This document shows, one piece after another, positions 45,646-53,649 of a stretch of 64,000 bases of DNA. A model generated the notes under the pieces. It saw nothing but the letters and a program-made list of their open reading frames with translations. It searched no databases and was not told the DNA's origin. Source of the stretch: CAUZWH01 sp965224275 (GTDB taxonomy: Bacteria > Pseudomonadota > Alphaproteobacteria > SHVV01); NCBI GenBank assembly GCA_965224275.1, contig CBDCYR010000007.1, positions 62,001 through 126,000 on the forward strand, written 5' to 3'. The stretch's first letter is position 1. Every line of letters begins with the position of its first letter. Made by a program: the position numbers and the translations under genes.

Positions 45646-46800
45646 ATGACACTCGTTTCCCCCGCATGTGCCCACATCGTCGCAGCCGCGCGACGCATCC
45701 TTTACCTTGTCATGCTCTCAACCCTGATCTTCCTCACGCTGGCTCCGGCTAACGCCGCCCCGAGGATTAAGGACATTGCGACGTTTCAGGGCGTGCGCGA
45801 TAACTTGCTGGTCGGTTATGGACTCGTCGTCGGTCTAAACGGAACCGGTGATTCGCTGAACAACGCACCGTTCACGCGACAAAGCCTGGCTGCGATGCTC
45901 GAGCGTCTTGGAATCAACACCAAAGGCCAGACGCTCAACACGCAAAATGTTGCCGCCGTCATGATCGCAGCCAATCTGCCGGCCTTCGCCCGTCAAGGCT
46001 CTCGGATCGACATTACGGTTAGCGCGCTGGGCGATGCCGATAGCCTGCTCGGCGGCACCCTTTTGGTGACACCGCTAATGGGCGCAGATGGCGAAGTTTA
46101 TGCTGTCGCGCAGGGAAATTTAGCGGTCGGCGGATTTCAAATTCAAGGCGACGCTCAAACGGTCGTCAAGGGCGTTCCAACCAGTGGTCGGATTCCTAAC
46201 GGCGCCATTGTCGAGCGCGAGGTACCGTTTGAGCTGGAACAACTCAAAACCATGCAGCTGTCCCTCCGCAACCCCGATTTCACGACGGCGCGCCGTGTCA
46301 GCCAGGCTATCAATGCCTTCCTCGGCACCGGTATTTCCCGCGCGCTGGATCCGGGAACCGTCGAGCTTCGCTTTCCAACCAAGGGCCGGCGCAATGTGGT
46401 CAGCCTGCTGACGGAGATCGAGCAGCTCCAGGTGGAAACCGACACCGCTGCACGAGTGGTGGTGGACGAACAATCCGGCATTATCGTTATCGGCAAGGAT
46501 GTTCGTATCGACACGGTTGCAATCGCCCAGGGCAACCTCACCGTGCGCATAACAGAAACACCGCAGGTTTCTCAGCCGCAGCCGTTCTCAGAGACCGGTA
46601 CGACGACAACTGTTGCTCGGACCGATATCGAGATCGACGAAGGCGCCAACAATCGCCTCGCGGTGGTTGAGAACGGCGTTACGCTGCAAGACCTGGTCGA
46701 CGGGCTCAACGCGCTCGGGATTGGGCCCCGCGACATGATTTCGATCCTGCAAACAATCAAAGCCGCCGGCGCCCTGCAGGCCGAACTCATACTGATGTAG
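45646..46800 (+). CDS. flgI: P-ring protein FlgI
   Basis: 384 residues with a signal peptide (about 1-37, ending ANAAP). FlgI blocks include RIKDIATFQGVRDNLLVGYG, the NVAAVMIAANLPAFARQG segment, and the C-terminal GPRDMISILQTIKAAGALQA. It forms the periplasmic P ring around the rod. First gene of flgI-flgJ-flgN-like, behind a sigma-54 motif. Confidence 0.97.
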   Translation: MTLVSPACAHIVAAARRILYLVMLSTLIFLTLAPANAAPRIKDIATFQGVRDNLLVGYGLVVGLNGTGDSLNNAPFTRQSLAAMLERLGINTKGQTLNTQNVAAVMIAANLPAFARQGSRIDITVSALGDADSLLGGTLLVTPLMGADGEVYAVAQGNLAVGGFQIQGDAQTVVKGVPTSGRIPNGAIVEREVPFELEQLKTMQLSLRNPDFTTARRVSQAINAFLGTGISRALDPGTVELRFPTKGRRNVVSLLTEIEQLQVETDTAARVVVDEQSGIIVIGKDVRIDTVAIAQGNLTVRITETPQVSQPQPFSETGTTTTVARTDIEIDEGANNRLAVVENGVTLQDLVDGLNALGIGPRDMISILQTIKAAGALQAELILM

Positions 46801-46812
46801 GGATCTCTGATT

Positions 46813-47121
46813 GTGACCGTCCCCGCACCCCTTCCCCAAATTGGTTCGCCAACCGCGACGCAACCTTCGGCCGCACGCATCGGCCGTGAAGCCGATGCAC
46901 GCGAGGCGGCCAAGCATTTCGAGGGAATGTTCCTCTCAACACTACTCAACACCATGTTTTCGAAGGTCGATGCCGGCATATTTGGCGGCGGCCCGAGCGA
47001 AAAGATCTACCGCTCCATGTTCGTTGACGAAGTGGCCAAATCGGTCGCCCAGGGCGGTGGGTTGGGTATCGCAGATCACATTTACACGGAAATTCTAAAA
47101 ACGCAGGAAATTGGTCGATGA
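46813..47121 (+). CDS. flgJ: Rod-binding protein FlgJ (N-terminal domain only)
   Basis: 102 residues from a GTG. It has the rod-binding domain EAAKHFEGMFLSTLLNTMF and FVDEVAKSVAQGGGLGIAD, and lacks the muramidase domain found in enterobacterial FlgJ, as is usual in alphaproteobacteria. It caps or guides the growing rod. It lies 12 bp after flgI and overlaps the next gene (ATGA). Confidence 0.93.
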   Translation: MTVPAPLPQIGSPTATQPSAARIGREADAREAAKHFEGMFLSTLLNTMFSKVDAGIFGGGPSEKIYRSMFVDEVAKSVAQGGGLGIADHIYTEILKTQEIGR

Positions 47122-47564
47122 GTGAATCGAACGTCTATGTCGGTCAACTTGTCGAGTTGATCGACCATTTAGGCCAAGCCGTCGGGCGCGAGACCAGCCT
47201 TCTGGCGGAGAAACGGCCCAGTGATCTCAATCAATTCACCGAAGAGCGCGAGCGACTGACGACCGCCTACCAATCCGAAGTACAAAGTATCAAGGCAAAT
47301 CCGGCCCTGTTGCAAAGCGCCAGCGAAGAAACCCGAATTAAGCTGAAGTTGGCGATGAAGGAATTTCACGAACTCCTCAACGAACACCGTCGCGCCGTCT
47401 TTGCCGCCAAAACCATGACGGCACGGATGATCTCTACGATTAGTCAGGAATTTTCAAAGCGCGACCGACCTGTTGCCGGTTACAACCAGCACGCCCAAGT
47501 GCCGCAGGCCGTAACGAACCGTCGCGCGCGCCCGGTTTCGCTCGCGTTAAACGAGGTTGTCTAG
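47118..47564 (+). CDS. FlgN-like flagellar export chaperone
   Basis: 148 residues and almost entirely helical (VELIDHLGQAVGRETSLLAE near the start), with the size and layout of FlgN, the chaperone of hook-associated proteins. It overlaps flgJ by four bases and ends the flgI operon, the normal place of flgN-like genes. Sequence similarity in this family is weak, so the call leans on context. Confidence 0.75.
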   Translation: MSESNVYVGQLVELIDHLGQAVGRETSLLAEKRPSDLNQFTEERERLTTAYQSEVQSIKANPALLQSASEETRIKLKLAMKEFHELLNEHRRAVFAAKTMTARMISTISQEFSKRDRPVAGYNQHAQVPQAVTNRRARPVSLALNEVV

Positions 47565-47592
47565 CGCCTCGGCGCTTTCGAATGCTCGCTAG

Positions 47593-47958
47593 CTAAGCGT
47601 CTTCGTCAATCAACACGCCCCGCGAGTCGCGGAAGAATGCCAACTGTCGCAACTCCTGCTCGGTTGGAAACTGCCGCTCCACTTCCTGCGTCGAAGAGTT
47701 GATGCCGAGATAAACAAAACGTGCGGCATCATCATTGAACTGAATACCCGGACGCAGAGTCTGGGGTTTGTTCGGTTGCTTGCTTACCTGCACATTCGAT
47801 TGCGCGACTGGTCCCACCCGTCCATCATTATCGGCCTGACGTGGCGTGCGATCAGCCGCCCGGGCTGCACCCGGGGCTGTCGGTTGCCGCTCATCTATTT
47901 TGACCGACTTGGCGGCCGGCGTTGCCGGACCCGTCGATGTTGAGATCTCCTGAACCAT
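47593..47958 (-). CDS. FlaG-like flagellar protein
   Basis: 121 residues: a disordered Pro/Ala-rich N-terminus and a compact C-terminal part with ARFVYLGINSSTQEVERQFPT, which resembles the FlaG pattern (a beta hairpin with ...GE-x-x-RQ-x-P). FlaG proteins influence filament length. It lies 90 bp downstream of flbT on the same strand. Moderate confidence, as FlaG is a loosely defined family. Confidence 0.65.
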   Translation of the reverse strand: MVQEISTSTGPATPAAKSVKIDERQPTAPGAARAADRTPRQADNDGRVGPVAQSNVQVSKQPNKPQTLRPGIQFNDDAARFVYLGINSSTQEVERQFPTEQELRQLAFFRDSRGVLIDEDA

Positions 47959-48047
47959 CTTCCTGGCCTTCGTTCAGCAATCTCGAGGTTACTGCACCTC
48001 TTATTGACGCATCGCTCGCATTCTGCGTGCTGCCAAAACTCGCAGCT

Positions 48048-48491
48048 TTACGCGCCGGCCTTCGCCGCCGCCTCCACGGGCTCACCTTCTGTTTCGCCCG
48101 CACCATATATCAAGCGCTCCTGTTCGAAAGGGAGGAGCTTTTTGCATGTCATCAACGCGCGGTAGTAGCGTTTTTGATTGACGTCTTCGATGATACTAAT
48201 GGCCCGCTCCAACGCATCTTTGTTAGAGATCGCGTTGATGAATTCGGTCGTACGCTCGACGAACTCATCGTAGTAGGTGCGGGGTGCCTTATCGTCCAAG
48301 TACATCATCATGATCGCGAAGTAGATCCGTCGAACCGGCGTGTTCGCCTCCTCGGGAAGCAAAACGTCCTTTTCACGCAGGATCGAAACTTTGTTCTGGA
48401 TCAGTAAATTCGCTCTCCTTTCTCCGTTGACAACGACCGCACCGTTAATGACGAATTTTTCACCTGGTTTCAGCGTTACTTTTAGTGGCAT
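48048..48491 (-). CDS. flbT: Flagellin mRNA regulator FlbT
   Basis: 147 residues opening MPLKVTLKPGEKFVINGAVV, with the FlbT core VLLPEEANTPVRRIYFAIMM and YYRALMTCKKLLPFEQ. In Caulobacter FlbT binds the 5' end of flagellin mRNA and represses its translation until the hook is built. It follows flagellin 1 by 44 bp. Its usual partner FlaF is not found next to it. Confidence 0.93.
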   Translation of the reverse strand: MPLKVTLKPGEKFVINGAVVVNGERRANLLIQNKVSILREKDVLLPEEANTPVRRIYFAIMMMYLDDKAPRTYYDEFVERTTEFINAISNKDALERAISIIEDVNQKRYYRALMTCKKLLPFEQERLIYGAGETEGEPVEAAAKAGA

Positions 48492-48535
48492 TCCATCGCT
48501 TGAAGCTGGTTACGTTACCGCCTCACCTCCTGGGA

Positions 48536-49351
48536 CTATTGGAAGAGGGAGAGGATGCTTTGTGGACTCGCATTGGCAATTGCCAGTGATTGAACGCCCA
48601 GTTGCTGCTTGATCTGCAGTGCTTGCAACTCGGCACTTTCTTCAGCGAGATCGGCATCGACAAGGTTGCCTACCCCTTCCTTAAGGATATCGACAAGCTG
48701 TGTCGTAAAGTCGGATTGGATGTCGACCCGCTTTGACGCCGACCCCAACGACGCCAGCTTATCGGCGACCAAGCTAACGGCGGTGTTGATTGCGGTCAAC
48801 GCGTTCGCCGCGCCTGAGCTCGTGTTCAGAACGGCGGTGCTGATGCCAAGAGTATTCACGTCCAAAGCCTGAGCGCTGACAGTAATCGTACTGCCGTCGA
48901 CCGTGCTGAGCACGGTTAGGTTGCTGGCACCGCTGGTAATCAAGTTCGTATTGTTAAATTCTGCCGTGCTGACGATGGTCGTCAGCTGATCGCGCAGCGA
49001 GATGAAATCATTGTGCAGCGCCGTCCGTGACGCCGAATCAAGCCCGGACTGATTGGCCTGGACCGCTTTGGCTTTCATCTCGGTAAGCAGATCTGCAATC
49101 GATTGACCGGCCGTAATCGCGGTGTTGACGATCGAATCACCCGTCGCCAACGCAATCTTCACCGATTCGATCCCAGCGATATCACCGCGTAACCGGGTTG
49201 CGATCGAGAAATTCGACGCGTCATCCTTCGGACCATTAACTTTCAGGCCCGTCGTGATACGCAATTGCGTCTGCTCCAGTTGTTGAGTCGTCTTATTCAG
49301 ATTCTGGAGCGCGACCAGTGCACCGATATTGGTGTTGACCGACAGTGTCAT
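48536..49351 (-). CDS. Flagellin, copy 1
   Basis: 271 residues: N-terminal D0/D1 (MTLSVNTNIGALVALQNLNK, then LRITTGLKVNGPKDDASNFS) and C-terminal D1/D0 (LAEESAELQALQIKQQLGVQ to the final SILSLFQ). The variable domain is small, so this is a short flagellin. It is about 75-80% identical by eye to flagellin 2. Transcribed from a perfect sigma-54 motif at 49426-49441, in an operon with flbT. Confidence 0.96.
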   Translation of the reverse strand: MTLSVNTNIGALVALQNLNKTTQQLEQTQLRITTGLKVNGPKDDASNFSIATRLRGDIAGIESVKIALATGDSIVNTAITAGQSIADLLTEMKAKAVQANQSGLDSASRTALHNDFISLRDQLTTIVSTAEFNNTNLITSGASNLTVLSTVDGSTITVSAQALDVNTLGISTAVLNTSSGAANALTAINTAVSLVADKLASLGSASKRVDIQSDFTTQLVDILKEGVGNLVDADLAEESAELQALQIKQQLGVQSLAIANASPQSILSLFQ

Positions 49352-49425
49352 TTCGCTCGCGCCTCCTTAGCTTAAGGACGGCGTAGTTGCTTTTTTTGGG
49401 ACCTAATTGTCCGTAGCTATTTGGA

Positions 49426-49441
49426 AGCAATCGGCGTGCCA
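49426..49441 (-). promoter_or_regulatory. Sigma-54 promoter of flagellin 1
   Basis: On the minus strand TGGCACG-N4-TTGCT, a full match to TGGCAYR-N4-TTGCW, 75 bases upstream of the flagellin 1 ATG. Confidence 0.88.
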
Positions 49442-49750
49442 ACCTTAATACTTTGTTAATCCTCTCTAAGTACTTGATTAACAAATGTTTAATGGCACCA
49501 ATGGCAAACCCGCGTAAGGGAAATTACTAGGCAATATTTGCCGCGCGGAAGAAATGTCCCTGGCATGCTGTTTCTTATTGAGCGTGGATGCGAAGCCAAG
49601 GATGACCCATGCTGTTGAGCGCTTTGCGACACCGGCAAGGGCCGACATCGTGAAGGGCCGATCACCAAGCATGAAGGGCCCATCGAGAGCGATCCAAAGG
49701 CCCGAAGAACGAATGGAAACACCACTATCCAAGAGTGAACCCATAGAAAA
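49442..49750. other. Region between the two flagellin genes
   Basis: About 310 bp between the flagellin 1 promoter and the flagellin 2 terminator. Short frames occur on both strands (for example about 70 codons from 49554 plus and 88 codons ending at 49478 minus), but none resembles a protein I know. I see no gene here. Confidence 0.5.
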
Positions 49751-49777
49751 CGGGGGCCAGCTTTAGGCTGACCCCCG
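49751..49777 (-). terminator. Intrinsic terminator of flagellin 2
   Basis: Hairpin with arms CGGGGGTCAGC and GCTGGCCCCCG on the minus strand (one wobble pair), followed by TTTTC, about 20 bases after the flagellin 2 stop. Confidence 0.82.
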
Positions 49778-49795
49778 TAAGTGCGAGCCTTTCGG

Positions 49796-50611
49796 CTACT
49801 GGAACAGCGCCAGAATGCTCTGCGGACCGGCGTTGGCGATCGCCAATGCCTGCACACCGAGCTGCTGTTTGATTTGAAGCGCCTGCAACGCCGCGCTTTC
49901 TTCAGCCAAGTCAGCATCAACCAGGTTACCGACACCCTCTTTGAGGATATCGACCAGTTGCTGCGTGAACTCAGTCTGAATCTCGATTCGCTTCGACGAT
50001 GAACCGAGTGCTGCCAATTTGTCAGCGACACTGTTAATCGCAGAGTTGATCGAGATCAGCGCCGCCGAGGCACCCGAACTTGTGTTAAGCACGCTCGCAC
50101 TAATACCCAGGGTGGTGATATCCATTGCCTGAGCACTAACGGTGATTGTGCTGCCGTCCACTGTACTGAGGACGGTGAGTGTTGACGCGCCCGACGTGAT
50201 CAGATTGGTATTGTTGAACTCAGCCGAGACAACAATCGTCGTAAGCTGATCACGTAATGCCGTGAAATCGTTGTTGAGCGCAGTTCGCGACGCCGAATCC
50301 AATCCCGCCTGGTTCGCCTGAACCACCTTGGCCTTCATATCTGTGAGAAGGTCGGCAATCGACTTGCCCGCCGAGATCGCTGTGTTGACGATAGAATCGC
50401 CGGTTGCAAGAGCAACCTTGACCGCTTCGATACCTTTGATGTCGCCACGCAAGCGTGTCGCAATGGCGAAGTTGGAGGCATCGTCCTTGGGTCCATTGAC
50501 CCGCAGACCGGTCGTGATCCGGAGCTGGGTATTTTCCAGCTGACTTGTCGTCTTAGTGAGATTTTGGAGCGCGACAAACGCCCCAACGTTGGTATTAATC
50601 GACAGTCCCAT
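49796..50611 (-). CDS. Flagellin, copy 2
   Basis: 271 residues, a close paralogue of flagellin 1: MGLSINTNVGAFVALQNLTK at the N-terminus and ALAIANAGPQSILALFQ at the C-terminus, with the same short variable middle. It has its own perfect sigma-54 motif (50679-50694) and its own terminator, so it is a separate transcription unit. An IS256 remnant begins about 70 bp upstream of that promoter and leaves it intact. Confidence 0.96.
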   Translation of the reverse strand: MGLSINTNVGAFVALQNLTKTTSQLENTQLRITTGLRVNGPKDDASNFAIATRLRGDIKGIEAVKVALATGDSIVNTAISAGKSIADLLTDMKAKVVQANQAGLDSASRTALNNDFTALRDQLTTIVVSAEFNNTNLITSGASTLTVLSTVDGSTITVSAQAMDITTLGISASVLNTSSGASAALISINSAINSVADKLAALGSSSKRIEIQTEFTQQLVDILKEGVGNLVDADLAEESAALQALQIKQQLGVQALAIANAGPQSILALFQ

Positions 50612-50678
50612 GTCGGTGTCTCCTTATTCTAAGCAGCACCAGCGTTAAGAATGGGCGCTTTGCACCCGGCAAATTCGA

Positions 50679-50694
50679 TGCAATTGATATGCCA
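50679..50694 (-). promoter_or_regulatory. Sigma-54 promoter of flagellin 2
   Basis: On the minus strand TGGCATA-N4-TTGCA, a full match to the consensus, 68 bases upstream of the flagellin 2 ATG. Confidence 0.88.
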
Positions 50695-50823
50695 GCAAGA
50701 CCGCTACCATCACGCCTCGAAAACGCGAAACAAGCCATTGAAATAAAAAGGTTGATCGTGTCCCGCGGAGTGGTGTAAGAGCGTTGCGCTCTACGCTGCT
50801 CCCGGCGGGTAGGGCCGGGACGT

Positions 50824-51066
50824 TCAGGCTGCCACGGTGGGCAGCGTGATGGGGACATCATCGCTCAGCGGAGCGATGGATTCCAGCGTCATGTATCTCC
50901 TTGAGACGGCCCACTCGTCGTTCTGCTCGAGAAGGATGGCGCCGACGAGCCGTGTGATGGCGGCTTCGTTGGGAAAGATACCGACGACGTTGGTGCGACG
51001 CTTGACCTCGGCATGGAGCCGTTCGATCGGGTTTGTGGAGTGCAATTTCTGGCGGTGCTCCCTGGG
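50824..51066 (-). pseudogene. IS256-family transposase, C-terminal remnant
   Basis: About 80 C-terminal residues of a Mutator/IS256 transposase (HSTNPIERLHAEVKRRTN, then VVGIFPNEAAITRLVGAILL and NDEWAVSRRYM) running into the left end of the IS21-type element. The N-terminal four-fifths, including the first catalytic residues, is missing. The element's outer end probably lies near 50757-50770 (GATCGTGTCCCGCGG). The missing part is not found on the other side of the IS21 element. Confidence 0.88.
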
Positions 51067-51182
51067 TGTTGTTCGGCGTGGAATATTGACCCCCTATTGG
51101 GGGTTATCGGCGTCCAAAATTGACCCCCCTGGTTTTGTGCTCTTGAACACACCTCGTTGTTTGGACAGACGAGGTGGGGGAG

Positions 51183-52697
51183 ATGCTGGTAGTGGAGACG
51201 ATTGCGCGGATCCGTCGGGATCATCTGGTGAGGGGCGTTCCGATCAAGAAGATCGCCCGGGATTTGAGGGTTTCGAAGAACACGGTGCGCAAGGTGGTGC
51301 GGGGCGATGAGACCTCGTACAGCTACGAGCGCAAGATCCAGCCGATGCCGAAGCTTGGACCGTGGGTGGATGAGCTCGAGCGCCAGCTGGAGGCCAACGA
51401 GAAGAAGCCGCGCCGGGATCGGCTGTCTCTGCTGCGGATTCATGAAGATCTTGCGGCTCTGGGCTATGGCGGCGGCTACGACGCGGTGCGCCGCTACGCC
51501 AGGACCTGGCGTCGGCGGTGGCGGCTGTTGTCGCCGTCGCAGGGTTTTGTGCCGCTGAGCTTCGATCCCGGCGAGGCCTACCAGTTCGACTGGAGCCACG
51601 AGTACGCGCGCCTGTCGGGTGTGACGACCAAGGTGAAGGCGGCGCACATGCGGCTCTGCTACAGCCGCATGCAGCTGGTTCAGATCTTCCCGCGCGAGAG
51701 CCAGGAGATGGTGTTCGAGGCGCACGAACGGGCCTTCCACTTCTTCGGCGGGGTCTGCCGGCGGGGCATCTACGACAACATGAAGACGGCGGTGAGCATG
51801 GTCTTCGTCGGCAAGGAGCGCGCCTACAACCGGCGCTTTCTGGAGCTGTGCTCCCACCATCTGGTGGAGCCGGTGGCGTGCACTCCGGGTGCGGGCTGGG
51901 AGAAGGGGCAGGTCGAGAGGCAGGTGGGTGACGTCCGCGGCCGCCTGTTCGTGCCCATCCCGCGGGGCCGCTCCTACGCCGAGATCAACGCGTGGCTGAT
52001 GGATCGGTGTATCGAGGACGCCAAGAAGCGGCCGCATCCGACGATCGAGGGCAAGACGGTGTGGCAGGTGTTCGAGGAGGAGCGGCCCTTCCTGATGGCC
52101 TATCGCGGCCCCTTCGACGGCTTCCACGCCACCGAGGTGGCGGTGTCCAAGACCTGTCTGGTGCGCTTCGACAACAACCACTACAGCGTCGCCGCCCGTG
52201 CCGTCGGGCGGCCGGTCGACGTGCGGGCCTACGCCGATCGGATCGTCATCCGCCAGGACGGCGAGACCGTCGCCGAGCATCCCCGGAGCTTCGGGCGCGG
52301 CGAGATCGCCTACGATCCGTGGCACTACGTGCCGATCCTGACGCGGAAGCCTGGTGCGCTGAGGAACGGCGCGCCCTTCAAGGGCTGGCAACTGCCCGGC
52401 GCGCTCGGCCGCATACGGGCCCGGCTGACGGGTTGCGACGACGGTGACAGGCAGTTCGTGAGGATCCTCGCGGCGGTTCAGGAGGACGGGCTGGAGGCGG
52501 TCGAGGCGGCCTGTGCCGAGGCGCTCGACTTCGGCGCCTGCAGCGCCGACGTCGTGCTCAACATCCTCGCCCGGCAGTGCCAGCCGGCACCGCCGGCGAC
52601 CATCCCGACGCCCGAGGGCCTGCAGCTTCGCCACCGGCCGGTGGCCGACTGTCAGCGCTACGATCGCCTGAGGGAGGCCGGTCATGGAGCGTCATGA
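51183..52697 (+). CDS. istA: IS21 transposase IstA
   Basis: 504 residues. An N-terminal HTH (GVPIKKIARDLRVSKNTVRK, about 20-39) precedes an rve integrase core with Asp in YQFDWSHEY (about 134), Asp in RGIYDNMKTA (about 196) and Glu in GQVERQVGD (about 242). It catalyses cointegrate formation with the IstB ATPase. The ATG at 51183 has GAGG upstream. Overlaps istB by 14 bases. Confidence 0.95.
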   Translation: MLVVETIARIRRDHLVRGVPIKKIARDLRVSKNTVRKVVRGDETSYSYERKIQPMPKLGPWVDELERQLEANEKKPRRDRLSLLRIHEDLAALGYGGGYDAVRRYARTWRRRWRLLSPSQGFVPLSFDPGEAYQFDWSHEYARLSGVTTKVKAAHMRLCYSRMQLVQIFPRESQEMVFEAHERAFHFFGGVCRRGIYDNMKTAVSMVFVGKERAYNRRFLELCSHHLVEPVACTPGAGWEKGQVERQVGDVRGRLFVPIPRGRSYAEINAWLMDRCIEDAKKRPHPTIEGKTVWQVFEEERPFLMAYRGPFDGFHATEVAVSKTCLVRFDNNHYSVAARAVGRPVDVRAYADRIVIRQDGETVAEHPRSFGRGEIAYDPWHYVPILTRKPGALRNGAPFKGWQLPGALGRIRARLTGCDDGDRQFVRILAAVQEDGLEAVEAACAEALDFGACSADVVLNILARQCQPAPPATIPTPEGLQLRHRPVADCQRYDRLREAGHGAS

Positions 52698-53412
52698 GGT
52701 GCTGGCGATGATGACGGCGTTGAAGCTCGCGGGCATGCGCGCCGCCTACGACGACATCCTCGCCGACGGGCTCAAGCGTCGTCATCCGGTGCAGCAGATC
52801 ATCGGTACGCTGCTGCAGACCGAGGTCGCCGACAAGCAGGCGCGCTCCATCAAGTACCAGATGGCGTCCGCCAGGCTGCCGACGGCCAAGGAGCTGGCCG
52901 ACTTCGACTTCGCCGCCTCACCGGTCAACGAGCCCCTGATCCAGGAACTCGCCACAGGTGGCTTCCTGGAGGGCAAGCGCAACATCGTGCTGGTCGGCGG
53001 CACCGGCACCGGCAAGACCCATCTCGCCGTCGCCATCGCCCGCGCCTGCATCCGCAAGGCCGCACGCGGCCGCTTCTACAACGTCGTCGACCTGGTCAAC
53101 CATCTCGAGGCCGAACTCCGTGCCGGACGCCAGGGCCGCACCGCAGACCAGCTCATCCGACGCGACTTCGTCATCCTCGACGAACTCGGCTACCTGCCCT
53201 TCGCCCAGGCCGGCGGCCAGCTGCTGTTCCATCTGATGAGCCGGCTCTACGAGCGCACCTCGATCATCGTCACCACCAACCTCGCTTTCGGCGAATGGCC
53301 CTCCGTCTTCGGCGACCCCAAGATGACCACCGCGCTGCTCGACCGCCTGACCCACCATTGCGAGATCATCGAGACCGGCAACGAGAGCTGGCGCTTCAAG
53401 AACCGCTGCTGA
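52684..53412 (+). CDS. istB: IS21 helper ATPase IstB
   Basis: 242 residues of the DnaC-like AAA+ family: Walker A GGTGTGKTHLAVAIA (about 99-113) and Walker B FVILDELGYLPF (about 160-171). It directs IstA to target DNA. The ATG is preceded by GGAGG inside istA. Confidence 0.96.
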   Translation: MERHEVLAMMTALKLAGMRAAYDDILADGLKRRHPVQQIIGTLLQTEVADKQARSIKYQMASARLPTAKELADFDFAASPVNEPLIQELATGGFLEGKRNIVLVGGTGTGKTHLAVAIARACIRKAARGRFYNVVDLVNHLEAELRAGRQGRTADQLIRRDFVILDELGYLPFAQAGGQLLFHLMSRLYERTSIIVTTNLAFGEWPSVFGDPKMTTALLDRLTHHCEIIETGNESWRFKNRC

Positions 53413-53649
53413 CCCGGCAGGCCGTGCCTGCGGCCCGCTTGCCCCGCTGGGTCAACCCGGACCTCCCACGCGGCTTCGCTCCGCGCACCGCAAGGCGCTA
53501 CACGAAGCCGCTCGGGTCCCCCCTATTGACTACCGGGACAACCTCCGCCGTGCCGCTCAGGGGGGTCAATATTGCACGCCGATTGGGGGTCAATTTTGGA
53601 CGCCGATTGACACGTAATACTTGGATGGCAACAATGGCGTCGAGCGCCA

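Larger units (their letters stand above)
51068..53612 (+). mobile_element. IS21-family element, complete (about 2.5 kb)
   Basis: Ends TGT...ACA with subterminal repeats. The left end has two copies, and the right end two inverted copies, of a unit like TCGGCGTCCAAAATTGACCC, the multiple-terminal-repeat pattern of IS21. It carries istA and istB in the usual overlapping order. The bases flanking the two ends (CTCCCTGGG and CGTAATACT) do not match, so no target duplication is visible. Confidence 0.92.

Noticed and set aside
49478..49766. Short frames on both strands between the flagellin genes
   Set aside because: Mutually overlapping, no motif and no ribosome site; the region is better explained as promoter and terminator space.
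50889..52685. 598-codon open frame on the minus strand opposite istA
   Set aside because: It is a GC-rich antisense frame of the IS21 transposase, His/Arg/Pro-rich with no domain; istA on the plus strand has the full HTH and DDE core.
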